Below, piece after piece: positions 1 to 7,831 of a stretch of 9,488 nt of DNA (the first letter of the stretch is position 1; every line of letters begins with the position of its first letter). The DNA lies in contig CAITLX010000079.1 of the NCBI GenBank assembly GCA_903893335.1, forward strand, positions 1-9,488, given 5' to 3'. This DNA comes from an uncultured delta proteobacterium. Lineage in GTDB: Bacteria; Myxococcota_A; Polyangia; Polyangiales; Polyangiaceae. The translations under genes were made by a program, and so were the position numbers. The notes beneath the pieces were generated by a model. It saw only the letters and a program-made list of their open reading frames with translations, was not told where the DNA came from and ran no database searches.

Positions 1-320
1 CCCTTCTCGAACGCCGCGGCGACCGCGTCGTAGGCGTCGTCGGCCCCGTGGCCGAGATCGGCGAGCGCGCGGCACGCCGCCACCGCGAGCGGGAAGCGAC
101 CGGCGTCGGTCGCGCGCACCGCGGCGGCCGAGAGCGCGTCCTCGGCGGCGTCGACCTTGCCCAGCGCCGCGAGCGCGCGACCGGCGAGCAGCAACGCGTC
201 GGGCGCAGACGGGTCGGCCTCGAGCACGGCGGCGAGCCAGCCGAGGGCACCTTCGTGATCACCGGCCAGCGAGAGGGCGAGCGCCTCGATCTCGGGCGAC
301 GCGTGGGTCGTTCGGGACAT
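1..320 (-). CDS. TPR-like protein, N-terminal part (runs off left edge)
   Basis: Only the first 106 codons are inside the window. The reading frame starts at an ATG (complement of 318-320) and stays open to the edge. Residues from about 10 to 75 are Ala/Leu-rich helical pairs with the spacing of tetratricopeptide repeats, for example a segment beginning GDHEGALGWL and another beginning ALLLAGRALAALGK. There is no signal peptide or membrane segment, so it is probably cytoplasmic. It begins 36 bp after the hrcA stop on the same strand, with an AGGA about 9 nt before the ATG, so it is probably cotranscribed with hrcA. The usual partner here in many bacteria would be grpE, which this is not. The final residues visible (a Leu-Gly followed by an Ala-rich helix) recall N-terminal regions of some myxobacterial TPR or cyclic-nucleotide-binding proteins, but the rest of the gene is needed to say which. 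The TPR call is moderately sure and the function is unknown. Confidence 0.7.
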   Translation of the reverse strand, partial: MSRTTHASPEIEALALSLAGDHEGALGWLAAVLEADPSAPDALLLAGRALAALGKVDAAEDALSAAAVRATDAGRFPLAVAACRALADLGHGADDAYDAVAAAFEK

Positions 321-356
321 GGCCGAGCATCCTACACCGCGCCCGGCCGGGCAGGG

Positions 357-1409
357 TCAGCCGTCGCCGTCGCCGCGCGAGCGCTCCTCGAGCACGGCGC
401 TCATCGCGGTCGCGGTGGCCTGCACCAGGGGCACCAGGGTCGGGTAGTCCATGCGCGTCGGGCCGAGCACGCCGATCGAGCCCGCGACGCGCCCCTGCTC
501 GGTGTACGGCGCCGCGACGACGCTCAGCGAGGCCGCCCCGAACTCGCCGGCCTCGCTGCCGACCAGCACTTGCACCCCGCGCGCCTCGCTCGTGCGCTCG
601 AGCAGCTCGACCAGGCTCTGGCGGTCGCCGAGCACCAGCGCGAGCTGGCGCAGGCGCTCGACGTCGGAGAAATCGGGGTGCTCGAGCAGCCGCGCGTGCC
701 CCTCGATGACGACGCCGGGCGCCGTCGGCTCGGTGCCCACCGCCTGCTGGCCGAGCGAGAAGGCGCGGTGGCGCAGCGAGTCGAGCGCCAGCGTGTCGTC
801 GGCGAGGCGCCGCACGAAGAGGGCGCGGAGATCGTCGAGCGAGCGGTCGTCGATGACCTCGGCCAGCAGGTTGTGGATGCGCCCGAGCTCGGGCTCGGCG
901 AGCGGGCGGTCGAGGCGCACGAAGCGGTTCTCGACCGAGCCGTCGGCGAACACGAGCACCGCGAGCATCTCGCCCGGCCGCGTCGAGAGGAAGCGCAGGT
1001 GGCGCAGGGTGCGCGCGTCGCCGCGCGCCCGCACGACGAGCGCGGCGGTGCCCGCGAGCTCCGAGAGCAGGCGGCCGGACGCGCGCAGCAGGTCGGCGCC
1101 GGGCGCCATGGCCTCGAAGCGCTCGGTGATGGTCGCGCGCGTCTCGGCCGTCGGCGCGCGCGTCTCCATCAGCGTGTCGAGGAAGAGGCGAAACGCCTTG
1201 TCGGTGGGGATGCGCCCCGCCGAGGTGTGCGGCTGCAAGAGGAAGCCGGAGTCCTCGAGGTCGGCCAGGACGTTGCGGATGCTCGCCGACGACAGGTCGA
1301 GCCCGTACTTCTGCACGAGCGTGCGGCTGCCGGTCGGCTCACCGGTCGCGATGAACTCGGTGACGACCGCGCAGAGGATGGTGCGTGCTCGATGCGGAAG
1401 CTCGCCCAT
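357..1409 (-). CDS. hrcA: Heat-inducible transcription repressor HrcA
   Basis: This encodes a 350-residue protein, the normal length for HrcA, the repressor that in other bacteria binds the CIRCE operator ahead of groESL and dnaK operons and is kept active by GroEL. An N-terminal winged helix-turn-helix spans about residues 5-78. It shows the family motifs TGEPTGSRTL (22-31), SSASIRNVLADLE (40-52) and TSAGRIPTDKAFR (62-74). The middle is the GAF-like and dimerisation region. The C-terminal hallmark GPTRMDYPTLVPLV lies at 316-329. No key segment is missing. The ATG at 1409 fits the family N-terminus; the ribosome site before it is weak (GGACGAG). The gene diverges from the response regulator, with a candidate promoter in the 165 bp between them. 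I see no CIRCE sequence (TTAGCACTC-N9-GAGTGCTAA) upstream, so autoregulation through CIRCE is not supported here. Identification is very secure. Confidence 0.97.
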   Translation of the reverse strand: MGELPHRARTILCAVVTEFIATGEPTGSRTLVQKYGLDLSSASIRNVLADLEDSGFLLQPHTSAGRIPTDKAFRLFLDTLMETRAPTAETRATITERFEAMAPGADLLRASGRLLSELAGTAALVVRARGDARTLRHLRFLSTRPGEMLAVLVFADGSVENRFVRLDRPLAEPELGRIHNLLAEVIDDRSLDDLRALFVRRLADDTLALDSLRHRAFSLGQQAVGTEPTAPGVVIEGHARLLEHPDFSDVERLRQLALVLGDRQSLVELLERTSEARGVQVLVGSEAGEFGAASLSVVAAPYTEQGRVAGSIGVLGPTRMDYPTLVPLVQATATAMSAVLEERSRGDGDG

Positions 1410-1429
1410 GCTCGTCCGATCCGTCGGTG

Positions 1430-1458
1430 AGTCTGGCTCCCACCCCTCGCGTGGTCAA
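1430..1458 (-). promoter_or_regulatory. Candidate promoter for hrcA
   Basis: On the minus strand TTGACC (complement of 1453-1458) is a good -35 match. After 17 nt comes CAGACT (complement of 1430-1435), which is only a weak -10 match. It lies about 20 nt upstream of the hrcA start codon. The -35 is one arm of the inverted repeat shared with the divergent promoter. This is a consensus match by eye only. Confidence 0.35.
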
Positions 1459-1476
1459 CGCGAAGGCTTAGTTGAC
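1454..1476. repeat. Inverted repeat GTCAAC-N11-GTTGAC between divergent genes
   Basis: A perfect 6-bp inverted repeat, GTCAAC (1454-1459) and GTTGAC (1471-1476), has an 11-nt spacer in the hrcA/response regulator intergenic region. Centres of the arms are 17 bp apart, somewhat more than one and a half DNA turns. Each arm also contains the TTGAC core of a -35 element facing outward, so the symmetry may simply reflect two back-to-back promoters. It could alternatively be an operator. It does not match CIRCE. Confidence 0.45.
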
Positions 1477-1501
1477 ACGACCGCCCCCTCGGCCGGATGA
1501 T
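1472..1501 (+). promoter_or_regulatory. Candidate promoter for the response regulator (and valS)
   Basis: A perfect -35 hexamer TTGACA (1472-1477) is followed after 18 nt by GATGAT (1496-1501), four of six matches to the -10 consensus. Transcription would start near 1508 and give a leader of about 67 nt before the GTG start at 1575. The -10 covers the ATG at 1497, which argues that this ATG is not the true start of the gene. Confidence 0.5.
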
Positions 1502-1561
1502 CCCTCGGCTCGCCAGGCGCGGCGGGCGACCCCGACTGCAACGTTCGCCGACCCCTTCCTC

Positions 1562-1566
1562 GGAGG
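1562..1566 (+). promoter_or_regulatory. Ribosome binding site that fixes the response regulator start
   Basis: GGAGG stands 8 nt before the GTG at 1575. No comparable site precedes the upstream in-frame ATG at 1497. The 26 extra residues from that ATG would be Arg/Pro-rich and unlike any receiver domain. This places the start at 1575. Confidence 0.8.
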
Positions 1567-1574
1567 CCCCGTCC

Positions 1575-2456
1575 GTGCCCACGACCCTGCTCGCAGTCGA
1601 CGACAGCGTCACGATGCGCAAAGCGCTCGAGATGACGTTCGCCGGCGAGGATTTCCGCGTCGTGACGGCCGACAGCTCGGGCGCCGCGCTCGCGATGCTC
1701 CGCTCCGAGCGGCCCGCCATCGCGCTCGTCGACGTCACGCTCGACGGCACCAACGGCTACGGCCTGTGCGCGAAGATCAAGGCCGACAGCGCCGACACCG
1801 CCGTCATCCTCCTCGCCTCCAAGCAGCTTCCGTACGACGCCGCCAAGGGCTCGTCGGCGCGCGCCGACGACTTCATCGAGAAGCCGTTCGACACGCAGAT
1901 GCTCATCGACAAGGTGCGCCGGCTGCTGACGCGCGCCTCGGCCCCGCACCTCGTGCCGCCGCTCGGCGCGGGCATCCCGTCGGTGCCCCCGTCGCAGGGC
2001 ATCTCCTCGCGCCCCGGCGCGACGCCGGTCGCCAACCAGAAGCACACGGCCCCCGGGGTCGCGGCCGTCCCCGGCTTCGCCGACGCCTCGCGCGGCGGGC
2101 GCCCCTACGCGCCGATCTCGGCGCCGCCGGTCTCGGCTCCCCCGCCGGCCAACCCCACTCCCCCCACCGGCACGCCGGTGGTCGCGGCGCCCGCCGAGGC
2201 GCCCGCGGCGCACGCTCCGCCTCCCGCTCCCGCTCCGGTCGCGCAGGTCGCGCAGGTCGCTCCGGCTGCCGCTGCGGCTGCGACGCTGGGCGGCGCGCTG
2301 CCCGCGCGCCTCGCCGAGCTCGGCCTCACCCAGGCGCAGATCGAGGGCGTGCTCGCCCTGTCGCGCGAGGTCGTCGAGCGGGTCGTGTGGGAGGTCGTTC
2401 CCGTGCTGGCCGAGACGCTCATCAAGGAAGAGATCGCCCGCCTCACCGCGGACTGA
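1575..2456 (+). CDS. Response regulator, receiver domain with Pro/Ala linker and short C-terminal domain
   Basis: A 293-residue protein starts at GTG 1575, chosen for the GGAGG 8 nt upstream and because the receiver domain then begins at once. Residues 3-118 form a CheY-like receiver: acidic pair D9-D10, phospho-acceptor D53 (in LVDVTLDG), and conserved K103 in EKPFD. The usual Thr/Ser switch residue appears to be Ala81 with a Ser next to it (VILLAS). About 120 residues of Pro/Ala-rich, low-complexity linker follow, including a VAQVAQVA repeat. The last 55 residues (about 239-293) form amphipathic helices with the motif VVWEVVPVLAETLIKEEIARL. There is no HTH, GGDEF, EAL or kinase domain, so the output is probably protein-protein contact rather than DNA binding. 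The tail resembles tails seen on other deltaproteobacterial response regulators and, loosely, the PopZ/DUF2497 C-terminus; the latter is my inference. valS follows 42 bp later on the same strand and may share its promoter. The partner kinase is not in the window. Confidence 0.92.
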   Translation: MPTTLLAVDDSVTMRKALEMTFAGEDFRVVTADSSGAALAMLRSERPAIALVDVTLDGTNGYGLCAKIKADSADTAVILLASKQLPYDAAKGSSARADDFIEKPFDTQMLIDKVRRLLTRASAPHLVPPLGAGIPSVPPSQGISSRPGATPVANQKHTAPGVAAVPGFADASRGGRPYAPISAPPVSAPPPANPTPPTGTPVVAAPAEAPAAHAPPPAPAPVAQVAQVAPAAAAAATLGGALPARLAELGLTQAQIEGVLALSREVVERVVWEVVPVLAETLIKEEIARLTAD

Positions 2457-2498
2457 CCCCGCCCGCGTCGCCCGCGCTGTGGTAACTCGGTGGTCCTC

Positions 2499-5276
2499 AT
2501 GACCGCCGAGATGCCCAAGGCCTTCGAGCCGCGCGACGTCGAGCCGCGCTGGTACGCTTTCTGGCTCGAGCACGGGGTGTTCGTCGCGAAGGACGACGAC
2601 CCGCGCCCTGCGTACTGCCTGCCGATGCCGCCCCCCAACGTGACGGGGTCGCTGCACATGGGGCACGCGCTCACCGCCGCCATCGAGGACGCCCTCACGC
2701 GCTGGCACCGCATGCGCGGCTTCGCGACGCTGTGGCAGCCCGGCATCGACCACGCCGGCATCGCGACCCAGACGGTCGTCGAGCGCCAGCTTCGGCGCGA
2801 GGGCCAGTCGCGCCACGACCTCGGGCGCGAGGCGTTCACCGAGCGCGTGTGGGCCTGGAAGGCCGAGAGCGGCGGGCGCATCGCGCTGCAGCAGCGCGAG
2901 CTCGGCGCGTCGCCCGACTGGGCGCGCTCGAAGTTCACGATGGACGCCTCGATGTCGGTCGCCGTGACCGAGGCCTTCGTGCGCCTCTACGAGGAGGGGC
3001 TCATCTACCGCGCGACGCGGCTCATCAACTGGTGCATCGACTGCCGCACCGCGCTCAGCGACCTCGAGGTCGAGAACGAGGAGGGCTCGAGCGGCGAGCT
3101 GTTCGAGTTCGCCTACCCGCTCGAGGACGGCTCGGGCGAGATCGTCGTGGCGACCACGCGCCCCGAGACGATGCTCGGCGACACCGCCATCGCCGTGCAC
3201 CCCGACGACCCGCGCTACCTCGCCGTGCACGGCAAGCGCGTGCGCCACCCCATCGTCGATCGCCTCGTGCCGATCGTCACCGACGCCATCCTCGTCGATC
3301 CGAAGTTCGGCACCGGCGCGGTGAAGGTCACCCCGGCGCACGACTTCAACGACTTCGCCACGGGCAAGCGCCACGGCCTCGAGGAGATCTCGCTGTTCGA
3401 GCTCGACGGGCGCCTCAACGCGCACGGCGGCCCCTTCGCGGGCCTCGATCGCAAGGAGGCGCGCAAGGCGGTCAAGAAGCGCCTCGACGAGCTGGGCCTC
3501 GTGCGCGGCACCAAGCCGCACACGCTCAACGTGCCGCGCTGCCAGCGCTGCTCGACGGTGGTCGAGCCCATGATCTCGACGCAGTGGTTCGTGAAGATGG
3601 CGCCGCTGGCCGAGCCCGCGCTCGCCGCCGTCGCCGACGGGCGCACGCGCATCGTTCCCGACGAGTGGAAGAAGACCTACGACCACTTCCTCTCGAACAT
3701 CCAGGACTGGTGCATCTCGCGCCAGCTCTGGTGGGGGCACCAGGTCCCGGCGTGGTTCTGCGGCGCGGGGCACGCCACCGTCGCGCGCGAGGCGCCCGAG
3801 GCCTGCGGCACCTGCGGCGACCGCGCGCTGCGCCAGGACGAGGACGTGCTCGACACCTGGTTCTCGAGCGCGCTCTGGCCCTTCGCGACGCTCGGCTGGC
3901 CGGCGCAGACGCCCGCGCTCGCCAAGTACTACCCCGCGACCGACCTCGAGACGGGCTACGACATCCTCTTCTTCTGGGTGGCCCGCATGATGATGATGGG
4001 CCTCCATTTCATGGGGGACGTGCCCTTCCGCCGCGTGCTGCTGCACGGCCTCGTCGTCGACGAGAACGGCGAGAAGATGAGCAAGGTCAAGGGCAACGTC
4101 ATCGACCCGCTCGACCTCATCCACGGCGCGTCGTTCGAGGACGTCGTGGCCAAGGCGCTGCCCGGCGCGCCCGCGAGCGAGGCGCTCGCCAAGTTCCGCA
4201 AGAGCTACCCCTCGACCGCGCAGATGGGCAAGGGCTTCCCCGCGTTCGGCGCCGACGCGCTGCGCTTCACGCTCTGCGCCTACTCGCCGCAGGCCAAGCG
4301 CATCGCGCTCGCGCCCAGGCGCATCGAGGGCTACCGCCACTTCTGCAACAAGATCTGGAACGCCGTGCGCTTCGCGATGCCGTACCTCGAGGAGGCGCCG
4401 CTCGTGCTCGACGGCGCGGCGCCGGCGCCCGCGGGCCGGCACTCGCGGTGGCTGCTGTCGCGACTCGCCGACGCCTGCGAGGCGACCTCGCGCGGGCTCG
4501 ACGAGTTCCGCCTCGACGACGCCTCGTCGGCGCTCTACCGCTTCTTCTGGAACGACCTCTGCGACTGGTACCTCGAGCTGGCCAAGCCCGTGATGTCGGG
4601 CGACGACGCCGCGGCCAAGCGCGAGGCCTGCCTCACGCTCGCGCACACGCTCGAGACGGTGCTGCGCGCGCTGCACCCGTTCATCCCCTTCCTCACCGAG
4701 GACCTCTGGCAGCGGCTCCCGCGCCCCGCGTCGCGCCCCGTCTCCATCGCGCTCGCCCCCTTCCCCACGCCGGCCGACGGCCGCCCCGACCCGGACGCCG
4801 AGCGCGAGATGGCGCTCGTCACCGCGGCCATCTCGGCTGTGCGCTCCATCCGCAGCGAGCATGAGGTGCACCCCGGCGCGCAGGTGAAGGTGACGATGCG
4901 CGCCGCCGACGACGCGCTGCGCGCGCTGCTCGCCGAGGAGCGCGTGGCGATCCAGACGCTCGCCAAGTGCGAGCTCACCCTCGACGCGCCCGGCGGCGCG
5001 CGACCGCCCGGCTCGGTCATGAGCGTCGCGGGCGACGTCGAGGCGATCGTCGAGCTCAAGGGGCTCGTCGACGCCGCGAAGGAGACCGTGCGCGTCGAGC
5101 GCGAGGTCAAGCGCGTCGAGAAGGACATCGCGGCGGTCGAGAAGAAGCTCGGCTCGCCCGCGTTCGTGGACAAGGCGCCGCCCGAGGTCGTCGTCGAGGC
5201 CCACGCACAGCTCGAAGCGCTGCGCCGCACGCGCGCGGCGCTCGAAGAGGCCCGCGCCCTCGCGCGCGAGCTCTGA
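2499..5276 (+). CDS. valS: Valine--tRNA ligase (valyl-tRNA synthetase)
   Basis: This is a 925-residue class I aminoacyl-tRNA synthetase that charges tRNA-Val with valine in the cytoplasm. The Rossmann fold carries PPPNVTGSLHMGHAL, with the HIGH-type motif HMGH at 53-56. The CP1 editing domain, which removes mischarged threonine, shows TTRPET (219-224) and GTGAVKVTPAHD (271-282). A Cys/His cluster (CGAGH then CGTCG, about 418-440) may bind zinc. DTWFSSALWPF and the second catalytic motif KMSKV (526-530) follow; the last position is Val where E. coli has Ser. The anticodon-binding helical domain spans roughly 640-800. A C-terminal coiled coil from about 852 to the end, rich in Glu/Lys/Arg/Val, matches the ValRS tRNA-binding arm. 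The length is close to the E. coli type (951). I chose ATG 2499, with GGTGG 5 nt upstream. GTG 2490 and ATG 2511 are in-frame alternatives. I see no T-box or leader structure in the 42 bp upstream. Confidence 0.97.
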   Translation: MTAEMPKAFEPRDVEPRWYAFWLEHGVFVAKDDDPRPAYCLPMPPPNVTGSLHMGHALTAAIEDALTRWHRMRGFATLWQPGIDHAGIATQTVVERQLRREGQSRHDLGREAFTERVWAWKAESGGRIALQQRELGASPDWARSKFTMDASMSVAVTEAFVRLYEEGLIYRATRLINWCIDCRTALSDLEVENEEGSSGELFEFAYPLEDGSGEIVVATTRPETMLGDTAIAVHPDDPRYLAVHGKRVRHPIVDRLVPIVTDAILVDPKFGTGAVKVTPAHDFNDFATGKRHGLEEISLFELDGRLNAHGGPFAGLDRKEARKAVKKRLDELGLVRGTKPHTLNVPRCQRCSTVVEPMISTQWFVKMAPLAEPALAAVADGRTRIVPDEWKKTYDHFLSNIQDWCISRQLWWGHQVPAWFCGAGHATVAREAPEACGTCGDRALRQDEDVLDTWFSSALWPFATLGWPAQTPALAKYYPATDLETGYDILFFWVARMMMMGLHFMGDVPFRRVLLHGLVVDENGEKMSKVKGNVIDPLDLIHGASFEDVVAKALPGAPASEALAKFRKSYPSTAQMGKGFPAFGADALRFTLCAYSPQAKRIALAPRRIEGYRHFCNKIWNAVRFAMPYLEEAPLVLDGAAPAPAGRHSRWLLSRLADACEATSRGLDEFRLDDASSALYRFFWNDLCDWYLELAKPVMSGDDAAAKREACLTLAHTLETVLRALHPFIPFLTEDLWQRLPRPASRPVSIALAPFPTPADGRPDPDAEREMALVTAAISAVRSIRSEHEVHPGAQVKVTMRAADDALRALLAEERVAIQTLAKCELTLDAPGGARPPGSVMSVAGDVEAIVELKGLVDAAKETVRVEREVKRVEKDIAAVEKKLGSPAFVDKAPPEVVVEAHAQLEALRRTRAALEEARALAREL

Positions 5277-5338
5277 CCGGATCGACCGTGGCCCCCCGCC
5301 GCCCGCGCCTCGCGCGGGCACGGCGGGGCGAGGCCCGG

Positions 5339-5341
<3 letters not shown>
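5274..5341. terminator. Palindromic bidirectional terminator-like hairpin between convergent genes
   Basis: The core hairpin is CCCCGCCG-CCCGCGC (5294-5308), loop CTC, then GCGCGGG-CA-CGGCGGGG (5312-5328): 15 base pairs with one 2-nt bulge. An outer pair, TGACCGG (5274-5280) and CCGGTCA (5335-5341), contains the stop codons of valS and of the convergent ABC-F gene. Neither strand has a T tract after the hairpin, so it is not a textbook intrinsic terminator. Its position and stability suggest it ends or blocks transcription from both sides, or protects 3' ends. Confidence 0.65.
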
Positions 5342-6994
<1,653 letters not shown>

Positions 6995-7002
6995 CGTGCA
7001 GG

Positions 7003-7006
7003 CTCC
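7003..7006 (-). promoter_or_regulatory. Ribosome binding site supporting the TTG start of the ABC-F gene
   Basis: On the minus strand GGAG (complement of 7003-7006) stands 8 nt before the TTG at 6994. The first residues from this TTG, MIVLDKVTKRFG, match the expected N-terminus of the family, so the rare start codon is credible. The site begins only 3 nt after the U tract of the upstream hairpin. Confidence 0.75.
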
Positions 7007-7009
7007 GTG

Positions 7010-7053
7010 AAAAAGGGGGCACCTACTAGCACGTTCGGGGGGGTGGCGCCCCC
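7010..7053 (-). terminator. U-tract hairpin: terminator of the metal-cluster gene or attenuator of the ABC-F gene
   Basis: Read on the minus strand, GGGGGCGCC (complement of 7045-7053) can pair with GGTGCCCCC (complement of 7015-7023): nine pairs including one G-U, across a 21-nt loop. TTTTT (complement of 7010-7014) follows directly, the form of an intrinsic terminator. The same G5 arm can instead pair with the C run at 7037-7043, giving a short competing hairpin without a T tract. A further small hairpin, CGGCG-GTC-CGCCG, sits at 7053-7065. The large loop lowers confidence in the terminator form. Confidence 0.5.
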
Positions 7054-7069
7054 GGCGGACCGCCGCGGG

Positions 7070-7696
7070 TCAGTCGACGATGCCGAGCGTGTCCTTGCGC
7101 GCGGCCAGGCACGCCTCCGAGCCGACCGGGAACACGCTGCAGTTGTACGGGCGTAGCTCGTAGATGCGGCAGAGGTTCTTCGGGGCGAGGTGCAGGCAGC
7201 GCTTGCGCGCGTCGAGCTTGAGCACGACCTTGCCCTTCGAGGTGCGCACGTAGTCGCGCGAGAGCAGGTCGGGGCGACCGGCGCGCCGAAACGCCGCGAG
7301 GTCCCAGGGCTCGAGCACCACGCGGTTGTCGCGGCAGCACGCCCCGCACGCCAGACAATCGAGCCGCACGCGCGCGGTCGAGCGCGGGTGGCGCGCGTCG
7401 CGATCGCACCACTCCTCGACGATGCCCTCGTCGATGGGGCGCACGCGCACCGAGGCGAGCCCCTTGGCGGGCCCGGAGCGGGCGGTGCCCCAGCGGCGCA
7501 CGTCGAGCGCGAGCAGCGCCCAGAGCGCCGGGTCGGTGAGCTTGCCGTCGCGCCCGCGCGGCAGCAGCAGCTTGCGCTTGCCGTTGTCGAACAGCAGCAC
7601 GGAGAAGCCCCCGGAGCGCACGTGGGCGACGGCGTTCGCCAGGAACTTCGGGTGGAACGAGCGCCAGACGGGACGGACGACGACGGTGACGGACAT
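7070..7696 (-). CDS. YkgJ-family (CxxCxxCC) cysteine cluster protein
   Basis: A 208-residue soluble protein carries the CxxCxxCC signature of the YkgJ family (putative Zn or Fe-S cluster binders of unknown reaction). The core motif is CLACGACC, with C114, C117, C120 and C121. C167, C176 (in NLCRIYELRPYNC), C186 and C196 follow; the RP.NC.VFP pattern is typical of the family. C97 lies before the core. The first 100 or so residues form a separate basic, beta-rich segment with GKRKLLLPRGRDGKLTD, which I do not recognise. There is no signal peptide or membrane segment. The ATG at 7696 is the most upstream start in its frame, but no clear Shine-Dalgarno sequence precedes it, so it may be translated leaderless or with a short leader. 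It is the first gene of a possible two-gene unit with the ABC-F gene and diverges from the glycosyltransferase gene. The family assignment is sure; the biochemical role is not known. Confidence 0.9.
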   Translation of the reverse strand: MSVTVVVRPVWRSFHPKFLANAVAHVRSGGFSVLLFDNGKRKLLLPRGRDGKLTDPALWALLALDVRRWGTARSGPAKGLASVRVRPIDEGIVEEWCDRDARHPRSTARVRLDCLACGACCRDNRVVLEPWDLAAFRRAGRPDLLSRDYVRTSKGKVVLKLDARKRCLHLAPKNLCRIYELRPYNCSVFPVGSEACLAARKDTLGIVD

Positions 7697-7738
7697 CGGC
7701 GGCGGACCGTAGCGAAGACCGGCGCCCTTGTCGCGGGG

Positions 7739-7755
7739 GCGGGCAGGTCGCCCGC
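7739..7755. repeat. Inverted repeat GCGGGC-AGGTC-GCCCGC
   Basis: A perfect 6-bp inverted repeat with a 5-nt spacer lies in the divergent spacer, 43 bp upstream of the cysteine-cluster gene start. On the plus strand GCC then TTTT follows, but no plus-strand gene ends here, so a terminator role is not supported. It could be an operator or chance in such GC-rich DNA. Confidence 0.3.
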
Positions 7756-7786
7756 GCCTTTTCCCGCCCGCGCAAAGTTGCTACTC

Positions 7787-7831
7787 ATGGCGCGCCCTTT
7801 TCCTGGGCGCGCGCACCCACCGCCCCGATGA
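7787..7831 (+). other. Possible 14-codon upstream reading frame overlapping the glycosyltransferase start
   Basis: ATG at 7787 opens a short frame (MARPFPGRAHPPPR) that stops at TGA 7829-7831, so its stop overlaps the next gene's start as ATGA (7828-7831). This geometry is typical of translational coupling, and the downstream gene lacks a ribosome site of its own. Against it, no ribosome site is visible before this ATG either, and the peptide is Pro/Arg-rich as random GC-rich sequence would be. Confidence 0.25.
7790..7812. repeat. Perfect inverted repeat GCGCGCCC-N7-GGGCGCGC in the leader of the glycosyltransferase gene
   Basis: Arms of 8 bp (7790-7797 and 7805-7812) flank a 7-nt T/C spacer (TTTTCCT). 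In RNA this would form a very stable hairpin ending 15 nt before the ATG at 7828. It could hinder ribosome access, act as an operator, or be a composition effect; there is no T tract after it. Confidence 0.5.

Noticed and set aside
48..1430. Long plus-strand frame opposite hrcA
   Set aside because: It is antisense to the unmistakable hrcA and shows only Arg/Glu/Ala-rich low complexity.
1497..1574. Upstream ATG extension of the response regulator by 26 residues
   Set aside because: It lacks a ribosome site, overlaps the candidate -10 element, and encodes an Arg/Pro-rich stretch. GTG 1575 has GGAGG at ideal distance and starts the receiver domain directly.
1410..1574. Possible CIRCE operator ahead of hrcA
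   Set aside because: No TTAGCACTC or GAGTGCTAA half-site, even degenerate, is visible. The only symmetry is the GTCAAC/GTTGAC repeat.
2230..2290. Short direct repeats in the response-regulator linker as a possible tandem-repeat element
   Set aside because: They are codon repeats of a Val-Ala-Gln and Pro/Ala linker, in frame, with no structure beyond the protein's low complexity.
3752..3840. Cys/His cluster in valS considered as a possible inserted zinc domain
   Set aside because: Similar metal-binding knuckles are part of ValRS enzymes, so it is not a separate insertion.
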